Positions 1 through 9,965 of a stretch of 43,562 bases of DNA are shown here, piece by piece. The DNA lies in the NCBI GenBank assembly GCA_903915155.1, contig CAIWRU010000130.1, positions 1 through 43,562 on the forward strand, written 5' to 3'. Each line of letters opens with the position of its first letter. Position 1 is the first letter of the stretch. Source of the DNA: an uncultured Mucilaginibacter sp. (GTDB taxonomy: Bacteria > Bacteroidota > Bacteroidia > Sphingobacteriales > Sphingobacteriaceae). The notes beneath the pieces were generated by a model. The model did not search any database. It was given only the letters and a program-made list of their open reading frames with translations, and had not been told where the DNA came from. Made by a program: the position numbers and the translations under genes.

Positions 1-1
1 A

Positions 2-475
2 AAATCAGAACAATTATTTAAGGAAACCGGCGTATTCACCCGCCGCGAGGCACATGCCCGGCACGAAATATTACTGGAAAGCTTTTATAAGAAATTACAG
101 ATAGAGGCCCGTGTTATGGGCGAACTGGCCAATAACATTATTATCCCGGCGGCTATTGCTTACCAAACCAAACTTATTGAAAACGTAAAAGGCCTGATAG
201 ATATTGGGCTGCCAGCAGATATATATAAAACCCAGCTAGCCATCATTACCAAAATATCGGAACACATGAATGCCATAAGGCAAGACATTGACAGCATGGT
301 TGACGAACGCAAAAAAGCCAATAACATCGAGAACCTGCGCGATAAAGCAATTGCTTATGATGAAAAGGTAAAAACCTATTTTACGCCAATACGCTACCAT
401 GTTGATAAATTGGAGCAATTGGTTGACGACTCATTATGGCCGCTGCCTAAGTTTAGGGAGTTGTTGTTTATATAA
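2..475 (+). CDS. glnN: Glutamine synthetase type III, C-terminal fragment
   Basis: The gene is open from the window edge and runs 157 codons to a TAA. Type III glutamine synthetases (about 730 residues) make glutamine from glutamate, ammonia and ATP in the cytoplasm and are the usual form in Bacteroidota. The visible part matches the alpha-helical C-terminal region of this family: a stretch beginning TGVFTRREAHARHE, then ARVMGELANNIIIPAAIAYQ, and the end LWPLPKFRELLF. The catalytic barrel lies upstream and outside the window, so activity cannot be judged here. An internal ATG at 116 is not the real start, because the homologous frame continues upstream without a stop. A hairpin with a T run about 118 nt downstream probably ends the transcript. 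Confidence 0.93.
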   Translation, partial: KSEQLFKETGVFTRREAHARHEILLESFYKKLQIEARVMGELANNIIIPAAIAYQTKLIENVKGLIDIGLPADIYKTQLAIITKISEHMNAIRQDIDSMVDERKKANNIENLRDKAIAYDEKVKTYFTPIRYHVDKLEQLVDDSLWPLPKFRELLFI

Positions 476-965
476 ACAGGAAAATAAGCTATCTCCGAAG
501 AGGCGGTATCAAAAGTAAAATCCAGTGAGGCACAACAGAATAAAATTTGGTTGATAGTGTTCTCTATGTCGCTCCGTGTAGTTTTTTAGCATAAAACAGG
601 TATTTTGGGTTAATACTGTTTTTTTATTAAGGCATTCATAATCAATATTTCAACTCGTTATTGCTCGAAATTGTGTTAACTTATGTTAACCCTATAATGC
701 GCCAACTGTGGCTAGTTTTATCATAGGAAAAACACAAAGAAAGGAATATAGAGCGCACTGAGCCAAATAATATTTTGACCGATCTTTCAAAATACACTTT
801 TAATACAGCCTCCTCGTTTTTATAGTTTGGCCCAGGCTTGATCTATCGTTTGGTTGCTTCGGCGCACATCTTTTTCATTCTAACCAATTTGCATCGTGCA
901 ACTACAAACGTTTGCGCAAAAAAACAACCGATAGCACCTTTTCTTTAAAAGGATTTTAACGCAAA
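476..965. other. Gene-free stretch between glnN and the GH89 gene
   Basis: No convincing ORF is present in about 500 bases. The stretch holds the terminator-like hairpin at 594-627 and a GTTAAC-TTAT-GTTAAC motif at 675-690. The part just upstream of the GH89 gene is AT-rich. I could not find an exact TAnnTTTG promoter box; near matches with a three-base spacer occur around 820-855. Confidence 0.6.
594..627 (+). terminator. Probable intrinsic terminator after glnN
   Basis: AAACAG-G-TATT pairs with AATACTGTTT (one bulged G, 7-nt loop), followed by a run of T. It sits 118 nt after the glnN stop and points the same way. Confidence 0.6.
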
Positions 966-1004
966 TTGGTCGAAAAAAACTTTAGTTTCCCAAATCACAA
1001 TAAC

Positions 1005-3170
1005 ATGAAATATTTACTTGTAACCTTAATATGCCTATTCATAAATTATAATTGCTTGAAAGCGGATACAAGTAACATTAAAAGTACAGCAGCAGTTAAG
1101 CAGATATTACAAAGACAACTCGGGGAAAAGTATGCTAATAAGTTTATTTTAACCCTTAAAGCAGACATTAATAGCACGGACACTTATCAAACCGAAGTAA
1201 GAGCAGGAAAGGTTTATATTACGGCAAACAGCCCTGTGGCTTTGTGCCGTGGTGCGTATAATTTTGTGAGGCAAGCAGGAGAAGGTGATATTAGTTGGAC
1301 GGGCAACCATATTTATCTGCCTAAAATTTTTCCGGCTTATACAGAAAACGCCACGTCGCCATATAAATACAGGTATTATCTTAATGTAGTAACTCACGGT
1401 TACACCACACCATATTGGCAGTGGGACCGATGGGAAAAAGAATTAGATTGGATGGCTATGCATGGGATCAATATGCCTTTATTGAGCGGTGCCCACGAGG
1501 CCATCTTGTACCGCGTTTTCAAAAAGCTTGGCTTAACAGATAAGGAAACAAACGCTTATTTTACAGGGCCCGCACATTTCCCGTGGAACAGAATGGGAAA
1601 TATAACTGGGGTTAACGGCCCATTACCAAAAACATTTTTCGCCAAACAAATTGCATTGAACCATCAAATATTAAATAGGGTAAGGGTGTTAAAAATGAAA
1701 CCCATTATACCGGCATTTGCAGGTTTTGTGCCAACGGCAATAAAAAGGCTATACCCTACAGAAGAAATGGAAGAACTGGATTGGGTGGGATTCCCTAAAA
1801 AATTCAGGGCACATATTTTAAAGCCGGGTAGCCCGCTTTTTATTAAAATAGGGAAAATGTATATTAAAGAATGGGAAAAAGAATTTGGCAAGACTGATTT
1901 TTACCTGGCAGACAGTTTTAACGAAATGGAAGTACCATTACCTACCGATTCAGTAAAGGCAGAAGAGAAGTTAGCTGACTATGGAAAAGCGGTATTCAGG
2001 TCTATAAATGAGGCTGACCCCAATGCAACATGGGTAATGCAAGGATGGACGTTTCCTTTCCAAACTGATTCTAAAACGGGCAAGTTATTTTGGACAACAG
2101 ACAGGCTCCAATCTCTATTATCACAAGTACCTGACAACAAATTGCTGATACTTGACCTGGCTAATGACTACAACCACGACTGGTGGCATAGCGAACCATC
2201 GTGGAAAAAATACAAAGGCTTCTTCGGTAAACAATGGCTGTTTTCTTTTATACCCAATATGGGCGGCAAAACACCTGCAAACGGAATATTGGATACTTAT
2301 GCAAACATTCCAATTGAAGCTTTAGAATATGAAGACAAAAAAAACCTGGTTGGATTTGGTTTTGCACCGGAAGGCATTGAAAACAATGAAATTGTTTATG
2401 AACTAATAGCCGATATGGCATGGCGCACTACCCCAATAAACTTAGACAAATGGATAGCTGATTATTGCAGGGACAGGTATGGAGCTTATCCTGATGCTTT
2501 AAAAGCAGCATATACTGCTTTTAGAAAAAGCAGTTACGGCTCTTTTACCGATCATCCACGGTTCAAATACCAGTTCTCCCCCGACAGCAAAGCAAACGCC
2601 TCCGTAAATAACTCACCTGAGTTTAGCAATGGCGTAAATGCATTCTTGAGTTGTAAGGAACTACTTAAAAATAACGAATTGTACAAAGCTGATGCGATAG
2701 AATTATCGGCACAATACTTGAGCCTGAAAGTTGACAGCATGTTGTTATTATTTAATAACAGATACAATTTTACTGAATTAAATAAAGCATTAGAACTTTT
2801 AAATACTATCGACAGGCTTTTGCTGTCGCACCCCAACCATAGATTACAAAAATGGGTAGATCTGGCCCGTAATTTTGGAACAACAGTAAACGAGAAGAAT
2901 TACTACGAAGCTAATGCAAAACAACTAATTACAATTTGGGGCGATAATGGTGAAATTTCCGATTATTCAGCCCGCATGTGGAATGGATTAATAAGCGATT
3001 ATTATGTTCCAAGGTTAAAACTATATTACGAGGCACAGCGAAGTGGTAATAAGTTTGATCTGATTACCTGGGAGCGAAATTGGGTTTCCACACCCTGGCA
3101 TCAGGAACAACAGAAACCTTTTGAAAACCCCGTTGATGAAGCAACAAAATTAGTGAAAGAGTTTCAGTGA
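1005..3170 (+). CDS. Secreted alpha-N-acetylglucosaminidase (GH89, NAGLU family)
   Basis: The 721-residue protein matches glycoside hydrolase family 89, which removes terminal alpha-linked N-acetylglucosamine from glycans such as mucin or heparan-type chains. Residues 1-20 form a signal peptide (MKYLLVTLICLFINYN), so it is exported to the periplasm or outer surface. Family landmarks are WQWDRWEKELDWMAMHGINM near residue 140, GPAHFPWNRMGN near 190, the acid/base motif ADSFNEME with Glu at about 307, and APEGIENNE near residues 454-462, which corresponds to the nucleophile region. An in-frame TTG at 966 would add 13 residues before the signal peptide; I chose the ATG at 1005 because it starts a canonical signal sequence. 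The gene stands alone, convergent with the ClC gene, with no SusC/SusD pair or other hydrolase nearby. It is rather AT-rich. Confidence 0.9.
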   Translation: MKYLLVTLICLFINYNCLKADTSNIKSTAAVKQILQRQLGEKYANKFILTLKADINSTDTYQTEVRAGKVYITANSPVALCRGAYNFVRQAGEGDISWTGNHIYLPKIFPAYTENATSPYKYRYYLNVVTHGYTTPYWQWDRWEKELDWMAMHGINMPLLSGAHEAILYRVFKKLGLTDKETNAYFTGPAHFPWNRMGNITGVNGPLPKTFFAKQIALNHQILNRVRVLKMKPIIPAFAGFVPTAIKRLYPTEEMEELDWVGFPKKFRAHILKPGSPLFIKIGKMYIKEWEKEFGKTDFYLADSFNEMEVPLPTDSVKAEEKLADYGKAVFRSINEADPNATWVMQGWTFPFQTDSKTGKLFWTTDRLQSLLSQVPDNKLLILDLANDYNHDWWHSEPSWKKYKGFFGKQWLFSFIPNMGGKTPANGILDTYANIPIEALEYEDKKNLVGFGFAPEGIENNEIVYELIADMAWRTTPINLDKWIADYCRDRYGAYPDALKAAYTAFRKSSYGSFTDHPRFKYQFSPDSKANASVNNSPEFSNGVNAFLSCKELLKNNELYKADAIELSAQYLSLKVDSMLLLFNNRYNFTELNKALELLNTIDRLLLSHPNHRLQKWVDLARNFGTTVNEKNYYEANAKQLITIWGDNGEISDYSARMWNGLISDYYVPRLKLYYEAQRSGNKFDLITWERNWVSTPWHQEQQKPFENPVDEATKLVKEFQ

Positions 3171-3228
3171 TAAATTAATAACAAGTTTAGCCACCGGCGA
3201 TCTATGCCTGGTGCAATGATCGTGGCTC

Positions 3229-5034
3229 TTACCCTCTTGCAAACAGGTCTGCTTCTTTGTGCTGCTTTATAATTACATCGCGGTACTGGGAAAGCATTGC
3301 CGATTTTGATATAAAACCGATAAACACACCATTTTTTAAAACAGGCAATTGCCATACGTCAAGCGCATCAAAAGCTTCCATTACTTCACCTGCTGACTGT
3401 AGGTAATCAATCACAGCCGGGGGATTTGTCATTATGGCTTCAACCGTACCCGAGTGGTCTTTTTCATTAAATAACTGTTTGCGCACCTGGTCTAACAATA
3501 TTATGCCCTCTAATCCGCCATCTTTATCGGTTACAGCGAAAATATTGGCTGTGCTATCAGCCAATAACGCATAAAACTCCGTGATGAGTGTTTCCCTACG
3601 CAGGGTTATAAAGTTCCTATTAATTATATTATCTAAACTTATGGCATCAAGCATAAAGTAATCCTGGTCGGGCCGTATGTTTTTATGTTCGATGAGTTCT
3701 TTCCAGTACATGTTATTCGGATTGTAAAGGCGCGCTATGACATAGGATATTGCTGATACGATCATCAGCGGTATAAAGAGTACGTAGCCGCCCGTTATCT
3801 CGGCTATCAGGAATATGGCGGTTAATGGCGCATGCATTACCCCGCTTAATGCGCCTGCCATACCAACGGCTATAAAATTACTTACCGATAAATGTACAAG
3901 GCCTGTTTGGTTAACTGCCAACGCTACAAACAACCCCAAGAACGCACCGGTAAACATGGTTGGCGCAAAAGTACCGCCGTTGCCGCCCGAACCTATAGTT
4001 ATGCCGGCCGCAATTATCTTCATAAAAACCAGGCAGGCAATGAATAACAATAATATTAATGGCTGGGCCAGCCAGCTACTAAAAAGAGTCTCGTTTTTAA
4101 GTGCATCAATATTTCCGTTCAATATATCTTGTAGATGAGTGTAGCCTTCGCCAAACAATGCAGGGAAAACCATTATAATAATGCCTAATATAAGGCCACC
4201 GGCTAAGGCTTTTTGATAGCGATTAAGGTTATTAAAAATTCCCTTTTCCAATATCTCTGCCATTTTTGAAATGTAAACAGATACCCAGCCACTACATAAA
4301 CCCAGGACGACATAAAAAGGCAAAGCATCAAGCACCCAACCACCGGTAACCAAATGAAACAATTGCCCTGAATATAATAGCTTTGATACCACCACGCCGG
4401 TTGCCGAAGCTATTAACAACGGTATGAACGTGGGAATGGTAATCTCGCCTATCAATATCTCCAATGAAAATAACACACCCGCTATGGGGCTGTTAAATAC
4501 CGCCGCAATGCCTGCCGATGCCCCTGCTGCAATTAAAACTGTTTTTTCATAAGAACTAAGGTTGAAAAATTTGCCGCCATTTGAGCCGATAGCTGCCCCC
4601 ATGGTGACAATAGGTGCCTCCAAACCTGACGAACCGCCGAAGCCTACCGTAAGCGAACTGGTTAGCAACTGCGAGTAAATATTATTGAGCTTTACATTTG
4701 AACGATTTTTTTTTATATTGACGAGGATACTGCCTATCCCCTTTTCCATATGGTCGCGGTTGATGACGTGTTTGTAGAAAACCGCGAGCAAGATGCCCAA
4801 TGCAGGCAAAAAAGCATAAGCCAGGTGATAATACAGGTGACCTGCAATGTTCTTGCTCAGTTCTTCCATTAAATGCACCACATATTTCAAAAGGATTGCT
4901 GCCAACCCACCCAAAAGGCCTATAAAAGCGCTACAGAATATGAGAAAATTTCGCTGGAAATTTCGTCTTAATCTCCATTGGTTTACTTTATCGGCTACCT
5001 TTTTAGCAACGGGGATATAATTGAAGTTTAGCAA
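3229..5034 (-). CDS. ClC-family chloride channel/transporter with C-terminal CBS pair
   Basis: This is a 601-residue inner-membrane ClC protein moving chloride or related anions. About ten hydrophobic segments fill residues 30-430 and two CBS modules follow at about 465-595. Visible signature regions are GGSSGLEAPIV (residues 133-143; the gating glutamate is E139), FNSPIAGVLFSLEILIGE (180-197) and GSGGNGGTFAPTMF. The internal proton-path glutamate of E. coli ClC (E203) aligns by eye with Ile193, and the usual GSGIP filter reads EKGIG, so channel-like rather than 2Cl/H exchange behaviour is possible. Similar changes seem common in Bacteroidota members of the family. The only usable start is TTG at 5034: an in-frame TAA lies upstream and the next Met is inside the first membrane region. 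It is divergent from purM across 48 bp. Confidence 0.9.
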   Translation of the reverse strand: MLNFNYIPVAKKVADKVNQWRLRRNFQRNFLIFCSAFIGLLGGLAAILLKYVVHLMEELSKNIAGHLYYHLAYAFLPALGILLAVFYKHVINRDHMEKGIGSILVNIKKNRSNVKLNNIYSQLLTSSLTVGFGGSSGLEAPIVTMGAAIGSNGGKFFNLSSYEKTVLIAAGASAGIAAVFNSPIAGVLFSLEILIGEITIPTFIPLLIASATGVVVSKLLYSGQLFHLVTGGWVLDALPFYVVLGLCSGWVSVYISKMAEILEKGIFNNLNRYQKALAGGLILGIIIMVFPALFGEGYTHLQDILNGNIDALKNETLFSSWLAQPLILLLFIACLVFMKIIAAGITIGSGGNGGTFAPTMFTGAFLGLFVALAVNQTGLVHLSVSNFIAVGMAGALSGVMHAPLTAIFLIAEITGGYVLFIPLMIVSAISYVIARLYNPNNMYWKELIEHKNIRPDQDYFMLDAISLDNIINRNFITLRRETLITEFYALLADSTANIFAVTDKDGGLEGIILLDQVRKQLFNEKDHSGTVEAIMTNPPAVIDYLQSAGEVMEAFDALDVWQLPVLKNGVFIGFISKSAMLSQYRDVIIKQHKEADLFARG

Positions 5035-5071
5035 AGTATTGAATTTGGTATTGATAAAAATTATTAAGCGC

Positions 5072-5079
5072 TATATTTG
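5072..5079 (+). promoter_or_regulatory. TAnnTTTG promoter box of purM
   Basis: TATATTTG matches the Bacteroidota -7 consensus TAnnTTTG exactly. It ends 3 nt before the purM ATG, so transcription would begin at or very near the start codon. An ATTG about 18 nt upstream could serve as the -33 box. Confidence 0.6.
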
Positions 5080-5082
5080 CCC

Positions 5083-6261
5083 ATGATTTCTTCGCAAAGA
5101 TATGACCAAAGAGGGGTATCTGCATCAAAAGATGATGTACATAATGCAATTAAAAACATTGATAAGGGCATTTTTCCTCAAGCGTTCTGCAAAATAGTTC
5201 CCGATATATTAACTAACGACGATGCGTTTTGCAATATTATGCACGCAGATGGCGCGGGCACAAAATCGTCATTAGCTTATACCTATTGGAAGGAAACCGG
5301 TGATATATCTGTTTGGCGCGGCATAGCCCAGGACGCCATTATCATGAATCTTGATGACCTGCTTTGTGTGGGTGCTGTTGATAACATACTGCTTTCATCA
5401 ACCATTGGCCGTAATAAGAATTTAATAACAGGCGAAGTTATTGCAGCCATAATAAACGGCACCGAAGAAATTTTGGCAGAACTGCGTAATGCAGGTATTG
5501 GCATTTATTCTACCGGTGGCGAAACTGCTGATGTAGGCGACCTGGTGCGTACCGTTATAGTTGACTCGACCGTTACCTGCCGCATGAGGCGTGACGAGGT
5601 AATATCAAACCATACCATTAAAGCTGGCGATGTAATAGTCGGTCTTGCATCCTACGGACAGGCGACTTACGAGCATGAATATAACGGCGGCATGGGCTCA
5701 AATGGCCTTACTTCGGCAAGACATGATGTGTTCAACAAATCCGTGGCCGAAAAATACCCGGAAAGCTATGATGCCGCAATACCTTACGAACTGATATTCT
5801 CCGGCTCAAAAAACCTCACCGACCTGGTTGATATTGGCAACGGGCAAAGCATAACTGCCGGCAAACTGGTATTATCGCCAACACGCACCTATGCCCCTAT
5901 TATTAAAACAATACTCGATAATTACCGTGACCAAATACATGGCATGGTGCATTGTAGTGGCGGCGCGCAAACCAAGGTGCTGCACTTTATTGAAAAGCTG
6001 CATATTATAAAGGATAACCTGTTTCCTGTTCCGCCTTTATTTAAACTGATACACAAAGAATCAAAAACGAGCTGGCAGGAAATGTACAAGGTATTCAATA
6101 TGGGGCACCGCATGGAGCTTTATGTACCTGCCGAAATTGCACAGGACATTATCAATATATCGAAAAGCTATAATGTTGACGCGCAGATCATTGGGCGCGT
6201 TGAGGACGCTGAAAAGAAACAGGTGACCATCCGCTCGGAGTTTGGCGAGTTTGTGTATTAA
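5083..6261 (+). CDS. purM: Phosphoribosylformylglycinamidine cyclo-ligase (AIR synthetase)
   Basis: The enzyme closes the imidazole ring in purine synthesis: FGAM plus ATP gives AIR. The 392-residue product has the family motifs HADGAGTKSSLAY (residues 54-66, ATP and substrate loop), GIAQDAIIMNLDDLLCVGA and STGGETADVGDLV, and ends in the C-terminal PurM domain. It is longer than the roughly 345-residue E. coli enzyme but of the usual size for the Bacteroidota form. A TTG two codons upstream is open, but the ATG at 5083 gives the expected N-terminus (MISSQRYDQRGVSASKDDV). It is transcribed alone: divergent from the ClC gene and closed by a strong terminator 7 nt after the stop codon. Confidence 0.95.
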   Translation: MISSQRYDQRGVSASKDDVHNAIKNIDKGIFPQAFCKIVPDILTNDDAFCNIMHADGAGTKSSLAYTYWKETGDISVWRGIAQDAIIMNLDDLLCVGAVDNILLSSTIGRNKNLITGEVIAAIINGTEEILAELRNAGIGIYSTGGETADVGDLVRTVIVDSTVTCRMRRDEVISNHTIKAGDVIVGLASYGQATYEHEYNGGMGSNGLTSARHDVFNKSVAEKYPESYDAAIPYELIFSGSKNLTDLVDIGNGQSITAGKLVLSPTRTYAPIIKTILDNYRDQIHGMVHCSGGAQTKVLHFIEKLHIIKDNLFPVPPLFKLIHKESKTSWQEMYKVFNMGHRMELYVPAEIAQDIINISKSYNVDAQIIGRVEDAEKKQVTIRSEFGEFVY

Positions 6262-6267
6262 AAAACA

Positions 6268-6293
6268 AAAAACCCCGGCAAGCCGGGGTTTTT
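6268..6293. terminator. Bidirectional intrinsic terminator
   Basis: A perfect CCCCGGC / GCCGGGG stem with an AA loop is flanked by an A run on the left and a T run on the right. It serves purM on the plus strand and the receptor gene, which ends at 6317, on the minus strand. Confidence 0.9.
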
Positions 6294-6316
6294 CTGTATC
6301 AGTTTTAGAGCGTATA

Positions 6317-9300
6317 TTAATTGAATATATATCTTAAACCAATTTGACATTGGTAACGTGATAGTTGGCTAAAGTCATTAATAAATGATCGTGTAACCGG
6401 TATCTGGTTAGTTGCATCAAGATAAGGAAACGAATATTGCGCCTGCTTGGTAACAGGGTCAATGCCCTGGTATTTAAGTACCCCAACAGAACCATTAGTT
6501 GCACCATTGAATGAAGTTTGGTATAAGCCCCAGTTGTGGTTCAACAGGTTACCAAAGTTGATGATGTCCATAGTAAACTCAAGCGTGTTTTTAACTTTAC
6601 CCGACTGTATAAAGAAGTCCTGTGCAAAATGCAGGTCCATTCTTTTATAATAAGGCAGGATAACGCCGTTACGTTGAGCAAACTGCCCCCTGTGAGTACT
6701 TAAGTATTGGTCCTGGCTGATGAAATTATTCAACTGTGCCCATAATTGATCAGGTGTACGGGTATCCTTAGCACCATCCGGTACCAGTTCTATCTGGCCT
6801 TTAGCAGCAGGTATCCACATCAGGTCGTTTGATGTTGAGCCGTCGTGATTAATATCATTTCCTGCTTTAGCGGTTGTGATATACGAAATTGCACCATTGT
6901 TAGCAGCTTCAAATATTACACCTACAGTTGTTGCTGTATGGTTCCAATATGCCTTTTTATAAGCGAATGAAGCAACTACGCGGTTTGGCTGTACATATGT
7001 ACTATTTGACAGATAATCGCCGTTAGGGTTCCCCGGGGTCGGGCGTGAGCTCCAGATAGTGCTTGCTGTTGAACCACCATCGTTCACATCTTTTGAACCA
7101 CTGTGGGTGTACGCTATGTTAGCATATAAACCGTTAGTAAAGCTTTTTTGTAATTGCGCAGTTGCGAAATATGAATAACCTTTACTGGTGTTTGTTAAGT
7201 AGTATAACGACGTAATATTAGGATTAGCCGGGGAAATATTGCTTTTGTTATATTGAATTTGACCTTCAGGACCGGGGATAGTTGTATATCCGTCAGAAAC
7301 CACAAGGTTTTCAGTATAAATTGCATTTATATCCTTGGTATAAGCACCTTCTAATGTACCTACTATACCGCCTGGTAAACGTTGGTCAATAGCTAAGTTT
7401 GTACGCCATATCTTTGGATATTTGAGTTTAGGGTCGGTAATATCCAACTCATATGATGAGCTGGCCGCTAAACCTGTAGGCCTGTATGGGGTCGGGTTAA
7501 ATATTAGCTGGCCATTTTGGGCCGGGGTATTAGTAGCCACACCATTTTTAATAGAATAATTACCAAATAATAAACCGTTGTTAGACGCCTGGTTTGATAT
7601 CCATACAAATGGAACTGTACCAGCAAATAAACCGGTACCACCGCGAACCTGTGTTGAGCCATCGCCATTTACATCCCAGTTAAAGCCAATACGAGGTGAT
7701 AATTGCACCCTGTTTTTAGGAAGCTTTGATGGATCAACATGTATCCCTTGCTGGAAAGTAATCGTATCAACCGCCGCATTTTGACCTAAATGGGTTGGGA
7801 ATGCATCATAGTCAGCCCTCAACCCGTAAGTTAACCTAAAATTATCAGTAACGTGGAATTTATCCTGCACGTATAAGCTATAAATTCCCGCTTTTATTTT
7901 AGCATAAGGGAAGGCACCGCCAGCCAAAGCCGAATAACGGGTAGCATATTGCTGAGCCGGGTTACCAAGCCCATTATTATTGCTGCTCAAAAAGTCGCTA
8001 GCAGAGTTATAAATGTAAATACCATTATAGTTAGGTGCAAAACCATTGGTATAGCTTTGTATCTGGTCGCTGGTACCAATAGTGATCTCGTGCTTGCCTT
8101 TGTATATGGTCAAATCATCAGAAAACTGGCCGATATTGGTTGTTAAAAGGTTACCTGCGGTAAAAATTTCGGAACCAAATGAAGTTAAAGTAGCATTAGC
8201 CGCACTTATAACGTTACCGTTTGCATCAGATATCCCGTTACCAATATCAACAAATGGCAGTGTAGCGCCTGAACCTAAGAATGAACGGTAGTCGCGCAAG
8301 GCAGAATACCCCGCCGTTAACCTGTTTGATACCGTGCTGCTGATACGGCTGTCCAACTCAATAATACCGATGTTAAAATTATTATTAATGCGGTATCCTG
8401 CACCGTAAAATGGCAAAGTAGTATTACTTGCAGCCCTTGAACCGTAGTTTGATATATTCGAGTTAGAGTTGCTCGGCGGGTGATCTCCGTAAGATTTTAA
8501 GTAAAAATACTTAGCACTTAAAGTGTTGTTTTTGTCGATGTTCCAATCGATCTTAACAGTAGCTTTATCGCTGTAAGTTTGATAGTTGTAATTTTGATAA
8601 GCGCCTGGATTATAACCGAAAGTCTTTAATTTAGCAGCTATAGAATCAAGTGTCGAAGCTTTCGCCTGTGATACGTTAGCGCCGCTTGCACCATTGCCCG
8701 AAGCTACATAGCTTGATGCAGGGGCACTGATACGCTCTTGCTCGCCCGACAGGAAGAAAAACAATTTATTCTTAATGATAGGTCCACCAAAGCTAAAACC
8801 ATCCTGGTGATAAGTGAATGGGGTTTTAACAACGTTTGTAGTACCTGCACTATATCCTGTTAAGTTTACTGCGCGAATGTAGTCATAAACTGTACCCTTA
8901 AATTCATTGGTACCTGATTTTACTACAGTGTTAACACCTGCACCTGTAAAGTTACCCTGCCTAACGTCATAAGGTGCAATATCAACCTGGATCTGGTCGA
9001 TCGCGTCTAATGAAATTGGCTGTGAGTTGGTTTGACCACCCAAGGTACCGGACAAACCGAAAGAGTTGTTGAACAAAGCACCGTCAACAGTGATATTGTT
9101 GAACAAGTTACTGCGGCCGCCAAAACTTAAACCGTTGGCCGATGGCGTTAATTTTGTAAAATCGCTCAATGAACGGTTAATAGTTGGTAACGCGTCAATC
9201 TGCTGGCGGTTGATAGTTTCGCGGGCGCCGGTACGTGATTAGTTGATCACTTTACCCTGTGTACCTACTACTTTTACCTCGGCCAGGTTGGTGTTGTTCT

Positions 9301-9634
9301 CTTCGATTTTGGCGTCGATCCGTTGATCCTGGCCAATTGACAAGGTAATACCTTCCTGAACGTAGTTGTTGTAACCTACAAAGCTTACTTTAAAGGTGTA
9401 AGGGCCGCCTACACGTAAGTTAGGTAAATTGAAACGGCCGTCGGCACGGCTGGTGGTAGCATAAACTGTACCTGTGGGAATGTGGGTTACGATAACAGTA
9501 GCCCCCGGTACAGCACCTTTGCTGTCGGTAATCACCCCGTTGATAGAGGCGGTTGTAACACCTTGAGCGTGTACATTTTTTGATACGAAAAACGTACAAA
9601 ACGTAAGTAATGATAAGAGTAAAAGCTTCCTCAT
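6317..9634 (-). pseudogene. Oar-like TonB-dependent receptor interrupted by one in-frame stop
   Basis: The reading frame encodes a complete Oar-type outer-membrane receptor of about 1105 codons, but codon 132 (9239-9241) is TAA. Before the stop are a signal peptide (MRKLLLLSLLTFCTFF...HAQ), a carboxypeptidase-regulatory-like fold (residues about 27-110) and the TonB-box-like stretch NLAEVKVVGTQGKVIN. After the stop the same frame continues without a gap: SRTGARETINRQQIDALPTI, then SLSDFTKLTPSANGLSFGGR, the plug domain, and a long barrel ending GLRYIFN. Family members normally have Ser-Ser-Arg-Thr-Gly at the break, so one TCA-to-TAA change explains it. No other damage is visible, so the mutation is recent, an assembly error, or suppressed. 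The TTG at 9169 cannot make an exported protein on its own. Such receptors import large substrates, often with TonB/ExbBD; the substrate is unknown. Confidence 0.88.
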
Positions 9635-9677
9635 ACTTCGCTTGTTTTGATAAATAAATGAAACCAGTTAATTACCG

Positions 9678-9724
9678 CAAAGATAAGGAGTTGAACAAAA
9701 GTTAACAATTAAGTTATTGTTAAC
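9678..9724 (-). promoter_or_regulatory. Promoter and palindromic operator candidate of the Oar-like receptor gene
   Basis: On the minus strand, TATCTTTG (9678-9685) matches TAnnTTTG and lies 43 nt before the receptor ATG. An ATTG 20 nt further upstream is the likely -33 box. That box lies inside a perfect 9-bp inverted repeat, GTTAACAAT-6 nt-ATTGTTAAC (9701-9724), suited to binding a dimeric regulator. Confidence 0.5.
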
Positions 9725-9926
9725 TTTTTATATTCTTTTCAACAATATATCCATTGAATAAATAAAAACGGAAATTAAAAGCCCATTTCATACAAAATTT
9801 TCATCAAAGCAAACATTATTTCATAATAAAATATGATATAACCCGAAGTAAGTTAGGCTAATACGCCCCCGGAATAATTTGACATAACAACCAAACTGGC
9901 AATTTTCTGATTTCGCCCCTTTTACT

Positions 9927-9934
9927 TAGCTTTG
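9927..9934 (+). promoter_or_regulatory. TAnnTTTG promoter box of lpdA
   Basis: TAGCTTTG matches the consensus exactly and ends 31 nt before the lpdA ATG. The 331-bp divergent gap around it holds no ORF; apart from this box and the palindrome at 9701-9724 I see only AT-rich sequence. Confidence 0.55.
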
Positions 9935-9965
9935 CACTTAATCAATAAGGATTATAATATACAAT

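Noticed and set aside
966-1004. TTG start for the GH89 gene
   Set aside because: It would place 13 polar residues before a normal signal peptide; the ATG at 1005 is better.
6317-9169. A separate 950-residue protein starting at 9169
   Set aside because: The start is TTG inside the conserved SLSDFTKLTP stretch, has no signal peptide, and the same frame continues upstream to the true N-terminus across a single TAA.
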